Shown here: positions 1 through 8,944 of the stretch, piece after piece
Layout: the number at the start of each line of letters is the position of its first letter
Position numbering within the stretch: position 1 is the first letter of the stretch
NCBI GenBank assembly: GCA_029262455.1
Contig: JAJCZJ010000050.1
Location: 46,894 to 110,893 of the forward strand
DNA from: Deltaproteobacteria bacterium
GTDB lineage: Bacteria > Desulfobacterota > Binatia > HRBIN30 > CADEER01
Direction of reading: 5' to 3'
DNA length: 64,000 nucleotides
Made by a program: the position numbers and the translations under genes
The notes under the pieces: generated by a model
The model's database searches: none
The model's input: the letters and a program-made list of their open reading frames with translations, nothing else
Told to the model about the DNA's origin: nothing

Positions 1-24
1 TTTTGCAGGTTAGGGAAGCTTAGC

Positions 25-2658
25 ATGTCACTCGAAGATAGAGTCGCCTCCCTCGCACGCTCGTGGGTCGGCGCCATACAAAATCATCATCGGCTCGCAA
101 TCGGCACGATCCTCGCTGCCACCGTGGCGCTCGGGATCTTCACCGCCCTGACACTTGGCGTCAACATGGACAACAAGAAGCTGTTGTCCCCCGACCTTCC
201 GTTCCAGAAAGCCGCGCGCGCCTACGGACGCTACTTCCCTTCTCTCGACGACGGTCTCCTGATCGTCCTCGACGCGCAAACACCGGAGCAAGCACGCGCC
301 AGCGCGCAAGCTCTGGCGGATAAACTGAGGGAGGATCGCGACACCTTTCGCGACGTATACATCCCGGGCGGCGACCCTTTCTTCCAGCGCCACGGCCTTC
401 TTTACCGCTCACCCGAGGAGCTCGACGACTTTGTCGATCATGTGGCCCTCGTTCAGCCAATCCTCGCCGATCTATCCCGCGATGCCAGCATCGGTAGTCT
501 GTCGCGCATCATCCAGCTCGGACTCAAACAAGCACGCACAAACCCCACCGCTGCGGCCACCGACTGGCCTGCAGTTCTCGACAAGATCGGCGTCGCAACC
601 GTCCGCGTCTTCGACGAATACCCGATCTCCGTGTCGTGGGAGGATCTCATGGTCGAGGGCACAGCCCTCGACATAGGCACCCGCCAAACCATCGTCCTGG
701 AGCCAGTCCTCGAATTCGGCAAGATCCTAGCAGCGCAAAACGCCATCGCAGAGATACGAAGCGCTGCGCAGGATCTAGGACTAACGCCTGATCGCGGAAT
801 CGAAGTTCGCATCACCGGAAACCCAGCCCTCAACTACGAGGAGATGATCGGCCTCGCTTGGGACATCGGCGTGTCCACCTTCTTCTCACTCGCAATCGTC
901 GTCGCCCTGCTCTACGCCGCCCTGCGAAGCATGCGACTTGTCTCAGCGGCCGCCATTACTTTGGTCGTCGGTCTCATCTGGACCGCGGCATTCGCCGCCG
1001 CTACGGTCGGCCAACTCAACGTCTTGTCGATCGCCTTCGCAGTCCTCTTCATCGGACTCGGCGTCGACTTCGCAATCCATCTCGGCATGCAGTACGTCGA
1101 TACTCTCAATAGCGGCACCCCGGGCGACGCGATGCAGAACACCCTGCAACACATCGTCAGCGCACTCGTTCTATGCGCCATCACCACGGCGATTGGATTT
1201 CTCGCGTTTTACCCAACCGGATACCGCGGCGTCGCAGAGCTCGGTCTGATATCCGGCGGCGGAATGTTCATCACTTTGTTTCAGACGTTCACCCTGTTTC
1301 CGGCACTCGTCAGTGCTCTCTTAGGAGACCACCCGGAGAACCTTCGCCCGGCGCTGCCCCTCCGCCTAGTGCCGCCGCGGGCCGTCACGACACACCCGGG
1401 GTGGATTGTCGCGATCGCCATCGCTCTGGCGATTGCCGCACTCCTGCAGCTGCCGCACATGAAGTTCGACATCAACGTAGTCGAGATGCGCGACCCAAAG
1501 ACAGAGTCGGTGCAAGCGTTCAAGGACCTGCTGGCGCGCAGCGAGACATCGCCCTGGTACATCGATGTTCTCACTCCGGATCTCGAAGCCGGCCAAGCCC
1601 TAGCAGAGCGCGCCCGCGACCTCGACGTTGTCAGCTCAGCGTTGACTCTCGCCGACTACGTGCCCGCCGACCAAGATGAGAAACGCCAGATCTTAGAAAC
1701 AGTCGCGATGCTGCTCGAGGTTCCGATCGGCGAAAGCAATAACGACACATCAACCGAGCAACAGGTCTCTGCCCTGCGCGACCTCCGCAACGAACTCGAC
1801 GCGGACTGGCTCGACGCGGATTCGCCATTGGGCCGCAGCGCCCTCAGCCTGCGGAAGCACTTGGATACCTTCCTCGCGCGCGTCGGGGACGAGGCCGAAA
1901 CCAAGGCAGCACTGGCAGAGCTCCAAAAGATTCTGCTGGGAAACTTCACCGCTCAGTTCGACCGTCTGCGTGAGGCAGCCGACCCGCCATTGGTCGAACT
2001 GAAAGATCTTCCGCGCGACCTTAGCCGCCGCATGGTATCCGACGACGGCCACGCCCGCGTTCAGATCTTTCCGAGCGAAGAACTCGCCACCAGTGATGAC
2101 GTCGCTCGATTCGTCGACACGGTGCGGGAGCTCGCCCCCGACGCCACTGGCGTCGCCGTCAACCTCCTCGAACTCGGTCGTGCGACATCACAATCGCTGC
2201 GTCAGGCACTAACATCAGCCTTTGTCGCCATCGCCATCTTGTTGCTTCTGCTTTGGCGGCGGATCGGTGACACCCTACTGGTTCTGGCGCCGCTGCTGCT
2301 TGGCGCCATCCTCAACGGCGGACTCATGGTCGCTCTCGACATCCAGTTAAATTTCGCCAACGTCGTCGTACTCCCTCTGCTCATCGGCATCGGCGTAGAC
2401 TGCGGAATCCACCTCGTTTACGCGGCGCGCGACGGCAAGGCAGCGAACGCTCTTCTCGAGAGCGTAACCGCTCGCGCCGTCTTCTTCAGCACCATGACGA
2501 CGACTGCAAGTTTCGGAAGCCTCTCGCTTTCTTCACACCGCGGCATTTCCACACTCGGTATGCTGTTGGTGTTCGGCATCCTCATCATACTCGTCTGCAA
2601 TCTGGTCGTACTGCCGGCACTCATCACACTCCGGCAACGCGCCGGCGCGAGCGATTGA
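25..2658 (+). CDS. hpnN: Hopanoid-associated RND/MMPL transporter, HpnN-like
   Basis: The 877-residue product has the duplicated RND/MMPL layout: a first membrane helix near residues 25-44, a periplasmic porter domain, a helix bundle near 275-440, a second single helix near 458-475, a second porter domain and a C-terminal bundle near 730-870. The length and the opening Leu-Gly-Val-Asn-Met-Asp segment after helix 1 match HpnN, the inner-membrane protein that shuttles hopanoids to the outer membrane in other bacteria. The ATG at 25 follows an AGGGA ribosome-binding site. No other hopanoid gene is visible nearby, though upstream genes may lie outside the window. A generic MMPL exporter is the alternative. 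It is convergent with the next gene with 8 bases between. Confidence 0.82.
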   Translation: MSLEDRVASLARSWVGAIQNHHRLAIGTILAATVALGIFTALTLGVNMDNKKLLSPDLPFQKAARAYGRYFPSLDDGLLIVLDAQTPEQARASAQALADKLREDRDTFRDVYIPGGDPFFQRHGLLYRSPEELDDFVDHVALVQPILADLSRDASIGSLSRIIQLGLKQARTNPTAAATDWPAVLDKIGVATVRVFDEYPISVSWEDLMVEGTALDIGTRQTIVLEPVLEFGKILAAQNAIAEIRSAAQDLGLTPDRGIEVRITGNPALNYEEMIGLAWDIGVSTFFSLAIVVALLYAALRSMRLVSAAAITLVVGLIWTAAFAAATVGQLNVLSIAFAVLFIGLGVDFAIHLGMQYVDTLNSGTPGDAMQNTLQHIVSALVLCAITTAIGFLAFYPTGYRGVAELGLISGGGMFITLFQTFTLFPALVSALLGDHPENLRPALPLRLVPPRAVTTHPGWIVAIAIALAIAALLQLPHMKFDINVVEMRDPKTESVQAFKDLLARSETSPWYIDVLTPDLEAGQALAERARDLDVVSSALTLADYVPADQDEKRQILETVAMLLEVPIGESNNDTSTEQQVSALRDLRNELDADWLDADSPLGRSALSLRKHLDTFLARVGDEAETKAALAELQKILLGNFTAQFDRLREAADPPLVELKDLPRDLSRRMVSDDGHARVQIFPSEELATSDDVARFVDTVRELAPDATGVAVNLLELGRATSQSLRQALTSAFVAIAILLLLLWRRIGDTLLVLAPLLLGAILNGGLMVALDIQLNFANVVVLPLLIGIGVDCGIHLVYAARDGKAANALLESVTARAVFFSTMTTTASFGSLSLSSHRGISTLGMLLVFGILIILVCNLVVLPALITLRQRAGASD

Positions 2659-2666
2659 GTCGGGCT

Positions 2667-3107
2667 CTACGCTTTCTTCATCCCAGCGAGCATCGCAGCC
2701 ATCTGCTGATGCACGGCGTTGACCGCCTGCAGCGGACGAATCATCACTTTGAACTCGACGATCTTTCCTTCGTCATTGCAGGTGATGATATCGACGCCAT
2801 TGACGTACTTCCCGTCCATCTCCGTCTCGAACTCGAGAAAGGCGTGATGTCCGGACATCACCTCCTTGACGTAACCAAAAGTGGTTCCAGACTCGACCGG
2901 CTTTTCGGCCGCAGCCGACGCTCCGTCGCCCCCGTCAAAAGTCGCAAAAGCAGCTGACAGGTAGGCTTTGGTGATGTCCTTGCCACGCTGCGGTGTGAAA
3001 ACTACCGGTGACAAGAAGACACAATCGTCGGCCAACAGATCGTCCAAGCCACCCGGATGTTGACCGCGCAGGTGGTTGTGCCAGTTCGCAATCGTCTTTT
3101 CGATCAT
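2667..3107 (-). CDS. NTF2-like / SnoaL-like small domain protein
   Basis: A 146-residue protein with the usual cone-shaped NTF2-like pattern: an N-terminal helix (Trp-His-Asn-His near residue 9), an LLADD turn near 24, a phenylalanine-rich strand set and a conserved C-terminal MIRPL segment near 125. Members bind small hydrophobic ligands or act as isomerases and cyclases, but the substrate cannot be told from sequence. No signal peptide or membrane helix is visible, so it is probably cytoplasmic. The ATG at 3107 has only a weak GGTGG upstream. It stands alone between hpnN (convergent) and the Cys-rich secreted protein gene. Confidence 0.6.
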   Translation of the reverse strand: MIEKTIANWHNHLRGQHPGGLDDLLADDCVFLSPVVFTPQRGKDITKAYLSAAFATFDGGDGASAAAEKPVESGTTFGYVKEVMSGHHAFLEFETEMDGKYVNGVDIITCNDEGKIVEFKVMIRPLQAVNAVHQQMAAMLAGMKKA

Positions 3108-3195
3108 GCGCCACCATCACCACACGACCGCGGCCAGGGCAAGGCCATAACCGCAGCCCCGGCCAACGCCGACTACGGAGCGAGCTCTACATGAC

Positions 3196-4050
3196 TCACG
3201 GGGAGACGCATGAACCGTTGCTCGCATCATCGTCGCGGAGATCGCAATCGACATCGAGCGCAAACATGGCGTTCAACCCAAGACAGGTCTGGCAATCGGC
3301 GGCATCTTCAACGCACGCCGCCAACGCTGGACCGGCTGCGGCCGAGCACTGCCCTGGAAACAACCCCGAGGGGTCGCCGCAATGGTCGGCGACGGTCTTC
3401 GACAGCTTCGCTGAAACCTTGCCAACTTTACCGCGTTCGTCCGCGGCCACAGACCACGACGTCGCCGCGTCGTAAAGGCAGCGCTCGAGCTCGTCGGTCG
3501 ACAACACACCGCCTAGGAACGGGTGCTTGTTCACTTTTACCGCTCGCTTGGTGCAGTTCGAGAATTCGGCGAGTTGCGTCTTCACCAGATCGGCGGCTTT
3601 CGAAAGAACCTTCACCTGACAACTGCAGGCATCACGATCGTCAGAGCAAGGTATGAGCGCCGCGTCCAAGTCGCCCCCAAACAACGCGCCAACCAGCGCG
3701 ACCTGTTTACCGGACCCTTCTTGGTTGACCGTATCCGCGTCGGTCGATCCGAACGTCGGAGTCTCTACCGCGCATTTCGCACCGGCAATCACCGTCGTCC
3801 GCTGATGCTTCTTAACAACCCGCTTGCGCATGTCCGCAGTCAAGCAAGACTGCGCGGACATCGGTAATTTCCCCTTGCCTGCCATTTTCGCGCAATGGAC
3901 GTTTTCTTTACCTTGCGCGTGCGAAACCTGAACCGAGGATTTCCACAAATCCTTCAGACACTTGATCTGGTGTTTGCTTTGTAGTTGCGCAGTTGCGGGT
4001 ACCGCGGAAACCACAAAGACGGTGGCCAAAGCTATGGATATTGCTCGCAT
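3196..4050 (-). CDS. Secreted Cys/Lys-rich helical protein, function unknown
   Basis: A 284-residue product. I chose the ATG at 4050 because it is preceded by CAGGAGA and starts a clean signal peptide ending near Pro-Ala-Thr-Ala-Gln (residue 22). The mature part is rich in lysine and has well over a dozen cysteines in helical segments of the type KC-x-K, and ends in a Cys-x2-Cys and a Cys-poor acidic tail. The N-terminal part resembles in texture the first 220 residues of the esterase-like protein at 20647, suggesting a shared secreted domain. The cysteines probably form disulfides in the periplasm or outside. I do not recognise a characterised family. It is downstream of the dodecin gene but separated from it by a terminator. 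Confidence 0.72.
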   Translation of the reverse strand: MRAISIALATVFVVSAVPATAQLQSKHQIKCLKDLWKSSVQVSHAQGKENVHCAKMAGKGKLPMSAQSCLTADMRKRVVKKHQRTTVIAGAKCAVETPTFGSTDADTVNQEGSGKQVALVGALFGGDLDAALIPCSDDRDACSCQVKVLSKAADLVKTQLAEFSNCTKRAVKVNKHPFLGGVLSTDELERCLYDAATSWSVAADERGKVGKVSAKLSKTVADHCGDPSGLFPGQCSAAAGPALAACVEDAADCQTCLGLNAMFALDVDCDLRDDDASNGSCVSP

Positions 4051-4353
4051 GGTCAGATTCTCCTGTGTCTCTGCATCTCCAGTCCGACGGTGACGACCAC
4101 CGACGGGAACGGTTGATTGCAGTTGATCTGACCAAGGCGCAATGCGAACGATATGCCAACAAATTATTGCCGCGCGATGTGCGCACTGAAGGCTCCATCG
4201 ACAGCACACCGTCGTCCAGACAACGGACCACCGACAAGGATGTTCCGCCAAGCACCGCGTCTCGCCTAGCGAACGCTTTGCCATGCCTCGCACGGCATAA
4301 TGCCGCGCGGGGAAAAAGCGGCCGCGGCACGAAGCGTGCCACGGCCGACCGAT
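4051..4353. other. Intergenic region between dodecin and the Cys-rich protein gene
   Basis: About 300 bases without a convincing gene. The right end holds the dodecin terminator; the left end holds the CAGGAGA ribosome-binding site of the secreted protein gene and presumably its promoter, which I could not place. Confidence 0.5.
4312..4346 (-). terminator. Rho-independent terminator after dodecin
   Basis: Read on the minus strand, a 12-bp stem (4335-4346 with 4320-4331, one G-U pair) with a 3-base loop is followed by GCTTTTT. It starts 8 bases after the dodecin stop codon. Confidence 0.85.
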
Positions 4354-4557
4354 CTAGTCGTTGAGAATAAAGGTGACCTTCAAGCCGACGCGGTACTCTG
4401 TGATGCGACCGTTCACGACCTCGACCTTCTGATCCTGAACCCAGGCCCCCCGAACGTTCTTCAGGGTCTGATTCGCTCGCTCGATTCCCTTCACGATCGC
4501 GTCTTCGAAACTGGCCGGCGACGACGAAATGATCTCTGTAACTCTTGCAACTGCCAT
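4354..4557 (-). CDS. Dodecin family flavin-binding protein
   Basis: A 67-residue protein matching dodecin in length and pattern: VTEI-SS near residues 6-12, an ED-A-KAI-type amphipathic helix, a central tryptophan (Trp38) that stacks on the flavin in known dodecins, and a beta hairpin ending in VTF-L. Dodecins assemble as dodecamers and store or buffer flavin or CoA. The ATG at 4557 has a strong AGGAGG eight bases upstream; an in-frame upstream ATG at 4611 would add 18 unlike residues. It has its own terminator and so seems to be a single-gene unit. Confidence 0.9.
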   Translation of the reverse strand: MAVARVTEIISSSPASFEDAIVKGIERANQTLKNVRGAWVQDQKVEVVNGRITEYRVGLKVTFILND

Positions 4558-4634
4558 GAAACCTCCTAGCTGGTTTCTATCATCATGGCACCGACGTTGC
4601 GCGATTCGCAAACCGCCTCAGCGTCCGCAGGTAC

Positions 4635-5621
4635 TCACGTGGGACCAAACAGGAAGCAGGCGACGCGGTGACGATCTTTACCCGACTGCTCGGTCAATCG
4701 AGGCACTTCCGACCTGCACCGCTCCATTACTTCGGGGCACCGATCGGCAAACGAACAACCGCCCTCAGCAATCGGCTCACTTGCCGGTTCGGCCGATGCA
4801 CGGCGTTTGCGAGATCGCTCGTGGCGTGGGTCGGGTTCCGGATTCGATCCGATCAACAGCTGTGTGTACGGATGCTGCGGCCTAAAAAACACATCTTCGG
4901 AGGGCCCTACTTCGACTAATGCGCCGCGGTACAGCACGGCGATTCGGTCCGAAAAATACCGCACCATCGATAGGTCGTGTGCGATGAACAGCAGGGTCAG
5001 TCCCATCGACTGCTTCAGGTCTCGCAACAAATTGACGATCTGCGCCTGCACAGACACGTCCAAAGCGCTCAGAGGTTCGTCGCACACGACAAACGCCGGT
5101 TCGAGAATCAGCGCCCGAGCAATCCCCAGCCGCTGGCGTTGGCCACCGGAAAGCTCATGCGGATAGCGCGACCGAAACCCCTCCGAGAGCCCGACTCGAT
5201 CGAACCAATCCACGACCTTCGCCTCTACTTCCTTCCTCCCCATACCCTGAATCCGCGAGCCCTCGCCTACGATCTCCCCAGCCGTCATGCGCGGGTTCAG
5301 AGAGGAACTCGGGTCCTGAAAGATCATTTGAATCTTGCGAGCCACCTCCCGGAAGTCGGAGGGCCTGTAGCGTCGCGGCAACGCCTCGCCTCGATAAAGC
5401 ACACGCCCACCTGCTACCTCGCGCAGACCCACCACCGCCTTGCCCAAAGTCGTCTTGCCCGATCCGCTCTCGCCGACCAACCCGACGACCTCACCGGCGT
5501 CAATGGCAAGCGACACACCATCCACGGCACGCAGAACTTCTCGACGACCGATTTGAAACTCGACCGCCAGATCTTCGATCTCCAGCAGCTTCGTCGCCTC
5601 GCTGTGATCCTTCCCGCTCAC
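4635..5621 (-). CDS. oppF: Oligopeptide ABC transporter ATPase, OppF-like
   Basis: A 328-residue ATPase with Walker A GESGSGKTT, signature LSGGQRQR, Walker B CDEPLSALD, and the C-terminal four-cysteine region (CSFADRCP...ERC...C) typical of the Opp/Dpp ATPase pair. It powers uptake together with OppD. I chose the GTG at 5621 because it overlaps the oppD stop codon as GTGA, a common coupling arrangement; an upstream ATG at 5669 would read back into oppD with unlike sequence. It is the last gene of the operon oppA-B-C-D-F. Substrate (oligopeptide, dipeptide or other) cannot be assigned. Confidence 0.87.
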   Translation of the reverse strand: MSGKDHSEATKLLEIEDLAVEFQIGRREVLRAVDGVSLAIDAGEVVGLVGESGSGKTTLGKAVVGLREVAGGRVLYRGEALPRRYRPSDFREVARKIQMIFQDPSSSLNPRMTAGEIVGEGSRIQGMGRKEVEAKVVDWFDRVGLSEGFRSRYPHELSGGQRQRLGIARALILEPAFVVCDEPLSALDVSVQAQIVNLLRDLKQSMGLTLLFIAHDLSMVRYFSDRIAVLYRGALVEVGPSEDVFFRPQHPYTQLLIGSNPEPDPRHERSRKRRASAEPASEPIAEGGCSFADRCPEVMERCRSEVPRLTEQSGKDRHRVACFLFGPT

Positions 5622-6616
5622 GCTTGGTCCAACGAGACATCGGCAGCGTAGTCGTGATGCAACCAACACCGCGACACATGCCCTGCCTCCAAGGACACGA
5701 GATCGGGAGGATGCCCTTCACAAACCCTCATTGCACGCGGACACCGCATGAAATAGCCACAACCCGCCGGCGGAGCAAAAAGATCTGGTGGAGTCCCTGC
5801 GATCGGCTCGAGGTCTCTTCCTGGATCAATGGATCGGGCCGGCAACGCCGCCTTGAGACCGACCGTGTAGGGATGGGCGGGGCGATAGAAGACGTCGTCG
5901 ACGGTCCCCGATTCGACGATTTGCCCGGCATACATTACAGCGACGCGATCGGCGACGCGCGCGACGACCCCCAGATCATGAGTCACCAAAACGATCGTCA
6001 TCCCTTTGCGCTGCTGCAAATCCGCGAGCAAGTCCAAAATGTCCGACTGAATCGTAACATCCAGTGCGGTCGTCGGTTCATCCGCAATCAACATCGCCGG
6101 TTCACAGGCTATCGCCATCGCGATCATCGCGCGCTGCAACATCCCCCCCGACAACTCGAAAGGGTACTGTTTCGCACAACGCTCGGGGGCATGAATCCGA
6201 GCCTGGTCGAGCAAGCTGACCGCTTGAGAAAGCGCTTGCCGGCGCGACTTGCCGCGATGAACCTGCAATGGCTCCGCGATCTGATCACCGATGCGCATCG
6301 TCGGGTTCAGCGACGACATCGGATCCTGGAAAATCATTCCGATCTCGGTACCCCGCAGATCACGTCCAGCACTGCGACCGAGATGCATCCTGTCACCACG
6401 CCAAGTGACTTCTCCTGCGGTGATGCGACCAGGGGGCATCGGGATCAAGCCCATCACGCTTTGAAACGTAACCGTCTTGCCACAACCGGACTCGCCGACC
6501 ACAGCGACGGTCTCGCCGGGGTACGCCGCTAGACTGACGTCGCGGACCGCATGAACCACACCGCCGTGTGTATCGAACTCGACCGAGAGGTTTTCGATGC
6601 TGAGCAGCGCATTCAT
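5618..6616 (-). CDS. oppD: Oligopeptide ABC transporter ATPase, OppD-like
   Basis: A 332-residue ATPase with Walker A GESGCGKTV, signature LSGGMLQR, Walker B ADEPTTALD and the C-terminal oligopeptide-type cysteine cluster (CGYFMRCP...C...C). The start at 6616 overlaps the oppC stop as ATGA, and the protein begins with a short lead into the first beta strand; an upstream in-frame ATG at 6772 would add 52 residues overlapping oppC. It forms the nucleotide-binding heterodimer with OppF at 4635. Confidence 0.9.
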   Translation of the reverse strand: MNALLSIENLSVEFDTHGGVVHAVRDVSLAAYPGETVAVVGESGCGKTVTFQSVMGLIPMPPGRITAGEVTWRGDRMHLGRSAGRDLRGTEIGMIFQDPMSSLNPTMRIGDQIAEPLQVHRGKSRRQALSQAVSLLDQARIHAPERCAKQYPFELSGGMLQRAMIAMAIACEPAMLIADEPTTALDVTIQSDILDLLADLQQRKGMTIVLVTHDLGVVARVADRVAVMYAGQIVESGTVDDVFYRPAHPYTVGLKAALPARSIDPGRDLEPIAGTPPDLFAPPAGCGYFMRCPRAMRVCEGHPPDLVSLEAGHVSRCWLHHDYAADVSLDQA

Positions 6617-8004
6617 TCGCGAGACCTCAACCGTGCGTCCAGCGCATCGCGCAGCCCATCTCCCAAAACGTTGAAGGCGAGCACCGTCAGCGAGATGAGC
6701 GTAGCTGGAAGAACGAGTTCGTGCGGATGCATCAACATCGTTTTCGTTCCGTCGTTGCACATACTGCCCCACGACGGCGTTGGAGGTACGACGCCCATCC
6801 CAATGAAAGAGAGAAACGCTTCCGTGAAAATCGCGCTAGGGATCGCAAAGGTCAGCGTCACCAAGACCACCCCCATGACGTTCGGAACGAGATGATGCAG
6901 CAACAAGTGCCGAGTCGGCGCACCGAGCAGCCTAGACGCTTCCAAGTACCCCTCTTCGCGAATCTGCAGCACCTGGCCGCGCACCAGGCGCGTTGTACCA
7001 GGCCACGACAACAGCACCAGCGCGACCAGCATCGGTAAGATCCCGCTCTCCCCCGGTCCAATTCCAAAACCGATCTTAAACAGGATCATGAAGAGCAAAA
7101 ATGGCAGCGCCACAACAAAGTCGGTGAAGCGCATGATGAGCTGATCCACCGCGCCGCCGCGCAGCCCAGCCAACGACCCGAGCCCTACCCCGATCATCAC
7201 ATAGAACCACGGAGCGGCAATCCCTATGAAAAGCGACACCCGCGAACCATGGATCAGCCGCGCCAACATGTCGCGACCGAGTGCATCCGTTCCCAGCGGA
7301 TGAAAAGGTAGCTCCACTTCGGCGCCCGGAAAGATCTTGCTTGCCGCAAAACCTCTCGCGATTGCTTCCTGCTCCGAGAGCACACGTACAACGTCAGCAG
7401 GGATGATTGTCGACGCTGCCTGCTCTTCTCCTGCTGCGTCGAGCGCCGCTACGGCATAATAGTATCGATGCGGCTGTAGATTGAGCCGGTCGATGAAACG
7501 CCCAGGCCCGGCGATAGGCACTTCCGCCAGAGGCAGCCCGAGCGGCTCCCCTCCCGCGATCGCATCGATGTGGCGATAGACACGGTAGCCAGAAGCCAGG
7601 TCGCTCAGATTCCATTCGAGAACGACCGATTTCGTGGTTGCCTCGCCCACGATACGCAAATCCATCCCGGTGGGGTCCGATCCGCCCGTGGCTCTCGCTA
7701 CCGGTAAAGATGGGTCCGCTGCTCCCGCTCCGTCGACGATTCGAGCGCGGCGGTCCGCCCAGGGGAGCTTGCTTACCTGGTCGAGGTCTTGTGCCGACGG
7801 ATCGACAGTCCACACCACGGGCCCGACGGCGCTCGCAGTGAGCAACGCAATCACAACGACCAATGCGAGCGTCGCGCGACGATTGCCGCGCAGTCTGCGC
7901 CAAGTGTCTTCCCAGTAGGACAGCGACGGCCGCAGAATAGGATCGACCTGCAAGCCTCGCTCGGCAGGTCGAAAATCTAATGGGGAGAGAGGCGCTCGAG
8001 CCAT
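6613..8004 (-). CDS. oppC: Peptide ABC permease, OppC-like, with inserted FnIII-like domain
   Basis: A 463-residue permease, about 150 residues longer than usual. Residues 1-66 hold the cytoplasmic N-terminus and first helix; residues 233-257 resume the family pattern (HPLGTD-LGRD-L-R); a five-helix core with the EAA loop (EASRLLGA near 365) follows. Between the first helix and HPLGTD lies an extra block of about 160 residues, of which about 113-206 looks like a fibronectin type III domain: VVLEW, a GYRVYR strand and a YYYAV-A-D-AGEE strand. By family topology this loop faces the periplasm. The start codon abuts the oppB stop. The insert is in frame and flanked by intact family motifs, so it is not an assembly artefact at face value. 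Confidence 0.88.
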   Translation of the reverse strand: MARAPLSPLDFRPAERGLQVDPILRPSLSYWEDTWRRLRGNRRATLALVVVIALLTASAVGPVVWTVDPSAQDLDQVSKLPWADRRARIVDGAGAADPSLPVARATGGSDPTGMDLRIVGEATTKSVVLEWNLSDLASGYRVYRHIDAIAGGEPLGLPLAEVPIAGPGRFIDRLNLQPHRYYYAVAALDAAGEEQAASTIIPADVVRVLSEQEAIARGFAASKIFPGAEVELPFHPLGTDALGRDMLARLIHGSRVSLFIGIAAPWFYVMIGVGLGSLAGLRGGAVDQLIMRFTDFVVALPFLLFMILFKIGFGIGPGESGILPMLVALVLLSWPGTTRLVRGQVLQIREEGYLEASRLLGAPTRHLLLHHLVPNVMGVVLVTLTFAIPSAIFTEAFLSFIGMGVVPPTPSWGSMCNDGTKTMLMHPHELVLPATLISLTVLAFNVLGDGLRDALDARLRSRE

Positions 8005-8940
8005 CTACTCTAACCTCACGCGCGGGTCCACCAACGCGTACGCAAGGTCGACGACAAGCACCATCACAACGAGAAAGGTCCCGTAGAAAACTGTCGTCCC
8101 CATGATCACCGTGTAGTCGAGCTGTTGAACGGCCTCGACGAAGTATCGACCCAAGCCAGGAATCGCAAAAATCAACTCGACGACAAATCCTCCCGTGGTG
8201 ATCGCCGCTATCGCTGGACCGAGAACCGTCAACACTGGCAAACTCGCGTTGGCGAGTTGGTGACGGAAAAATATCCGCGTCGGGGGTAGGCCCTTGGACC
8301 GCGCGGTGCGAATGTAGTCCGCGCCCAGGACGTCGAGCATCGACGAGCGCATCAGCCGCGTGAGGAACGCCATGGTTCCGAGGCCAAGGACCAACGACGG
8401 AATGATCAGGTGACGCAACGTACCCCAGCCAGCAACCGGCAGCACGGTCCACCCAAGGACTTCGTTGAGGCCCACGATACCGAGTTGAGCAAGCGCGGCG
8501 AAAACGAACCCTGGCACCGAAATTCCAACAACGACCAGAACCATGATAACAACATCGGGCAGCCGGTTTCGATACACCGCGGTCAGGGAGCCAAAGAGGA
8601 TTCCACCGAATCCGGCAAAGACGATCGCGAGGATGCCGAGGATCGCCGAAACTGGAAAATGCTCCCGCAGGATGTCGTTCACACGTCGATTCCGCTGTGT
8701 AAACGAAATGCCGAAATCACCACGCAAGATGTTTCGCATATAGGTCAGGTACTGATCCGGAAACACCGGGCGGTCGAGACCATACCTAGCTTCGAGATTG
8801 CGCCGAATCTCGGGCGACACTGCCTTTTCGTCGAGCAGTGGGTTACCGGGAACATTGTGCATCGCAACGAAAGTCGACGTGGCAATAAACCAGATCGTCA
8901 CCACACCCTGCAGCAACCGCTTCATCGTATAGCGAAACAC
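8005..8940 (-). CDS. oppB: Peptide ABC permease, OppB-like
   Basis: A 311-residue permease with the usual first helix, the N-PGNPL periplasmic turn near residue 30, the YGLD-P...QY segment, and the EAA-type cytoplasmic loop (RTARSKGLP) near residue 220. The GTG at 8940 gives the classic V-RYTMKRLL beginning, lies 4 bases after the oppA stop and has GGAG upstream; the ATG at 8925 is an alternative. It pairs with OppC to form the pore. Confidence 0.87.
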   Translation of the reverse strand: MFRYTMKRLLQGVVTIWFIATSTFVAMHNVPGNPLLDEKAVSPEIRRNLEARYGLDRPVFPDQYLTYMRNILRGDFGISFTQRNRRVNDILREHFPVSAILGILAIVFAGFGGILFGSLTAVYRNRLPDVVIMVLVVVGISVPGFVFAALAQLGIVGLNEVLGWTVLPVAGWGTLRHLIIPSLVLGLGTMAFLTRLMRSSMLDVLGADYIRTARSKGLPPTRIFFRHQLANASLPVLTVLGPAIAAITTGGFVVELIFAIPGLGRYFVEAVQQLDYTVIMGTTVFYGTFLVVMVLVVDLAYALVDPRVRLE

Positions 8941-8944
8941 GGTC

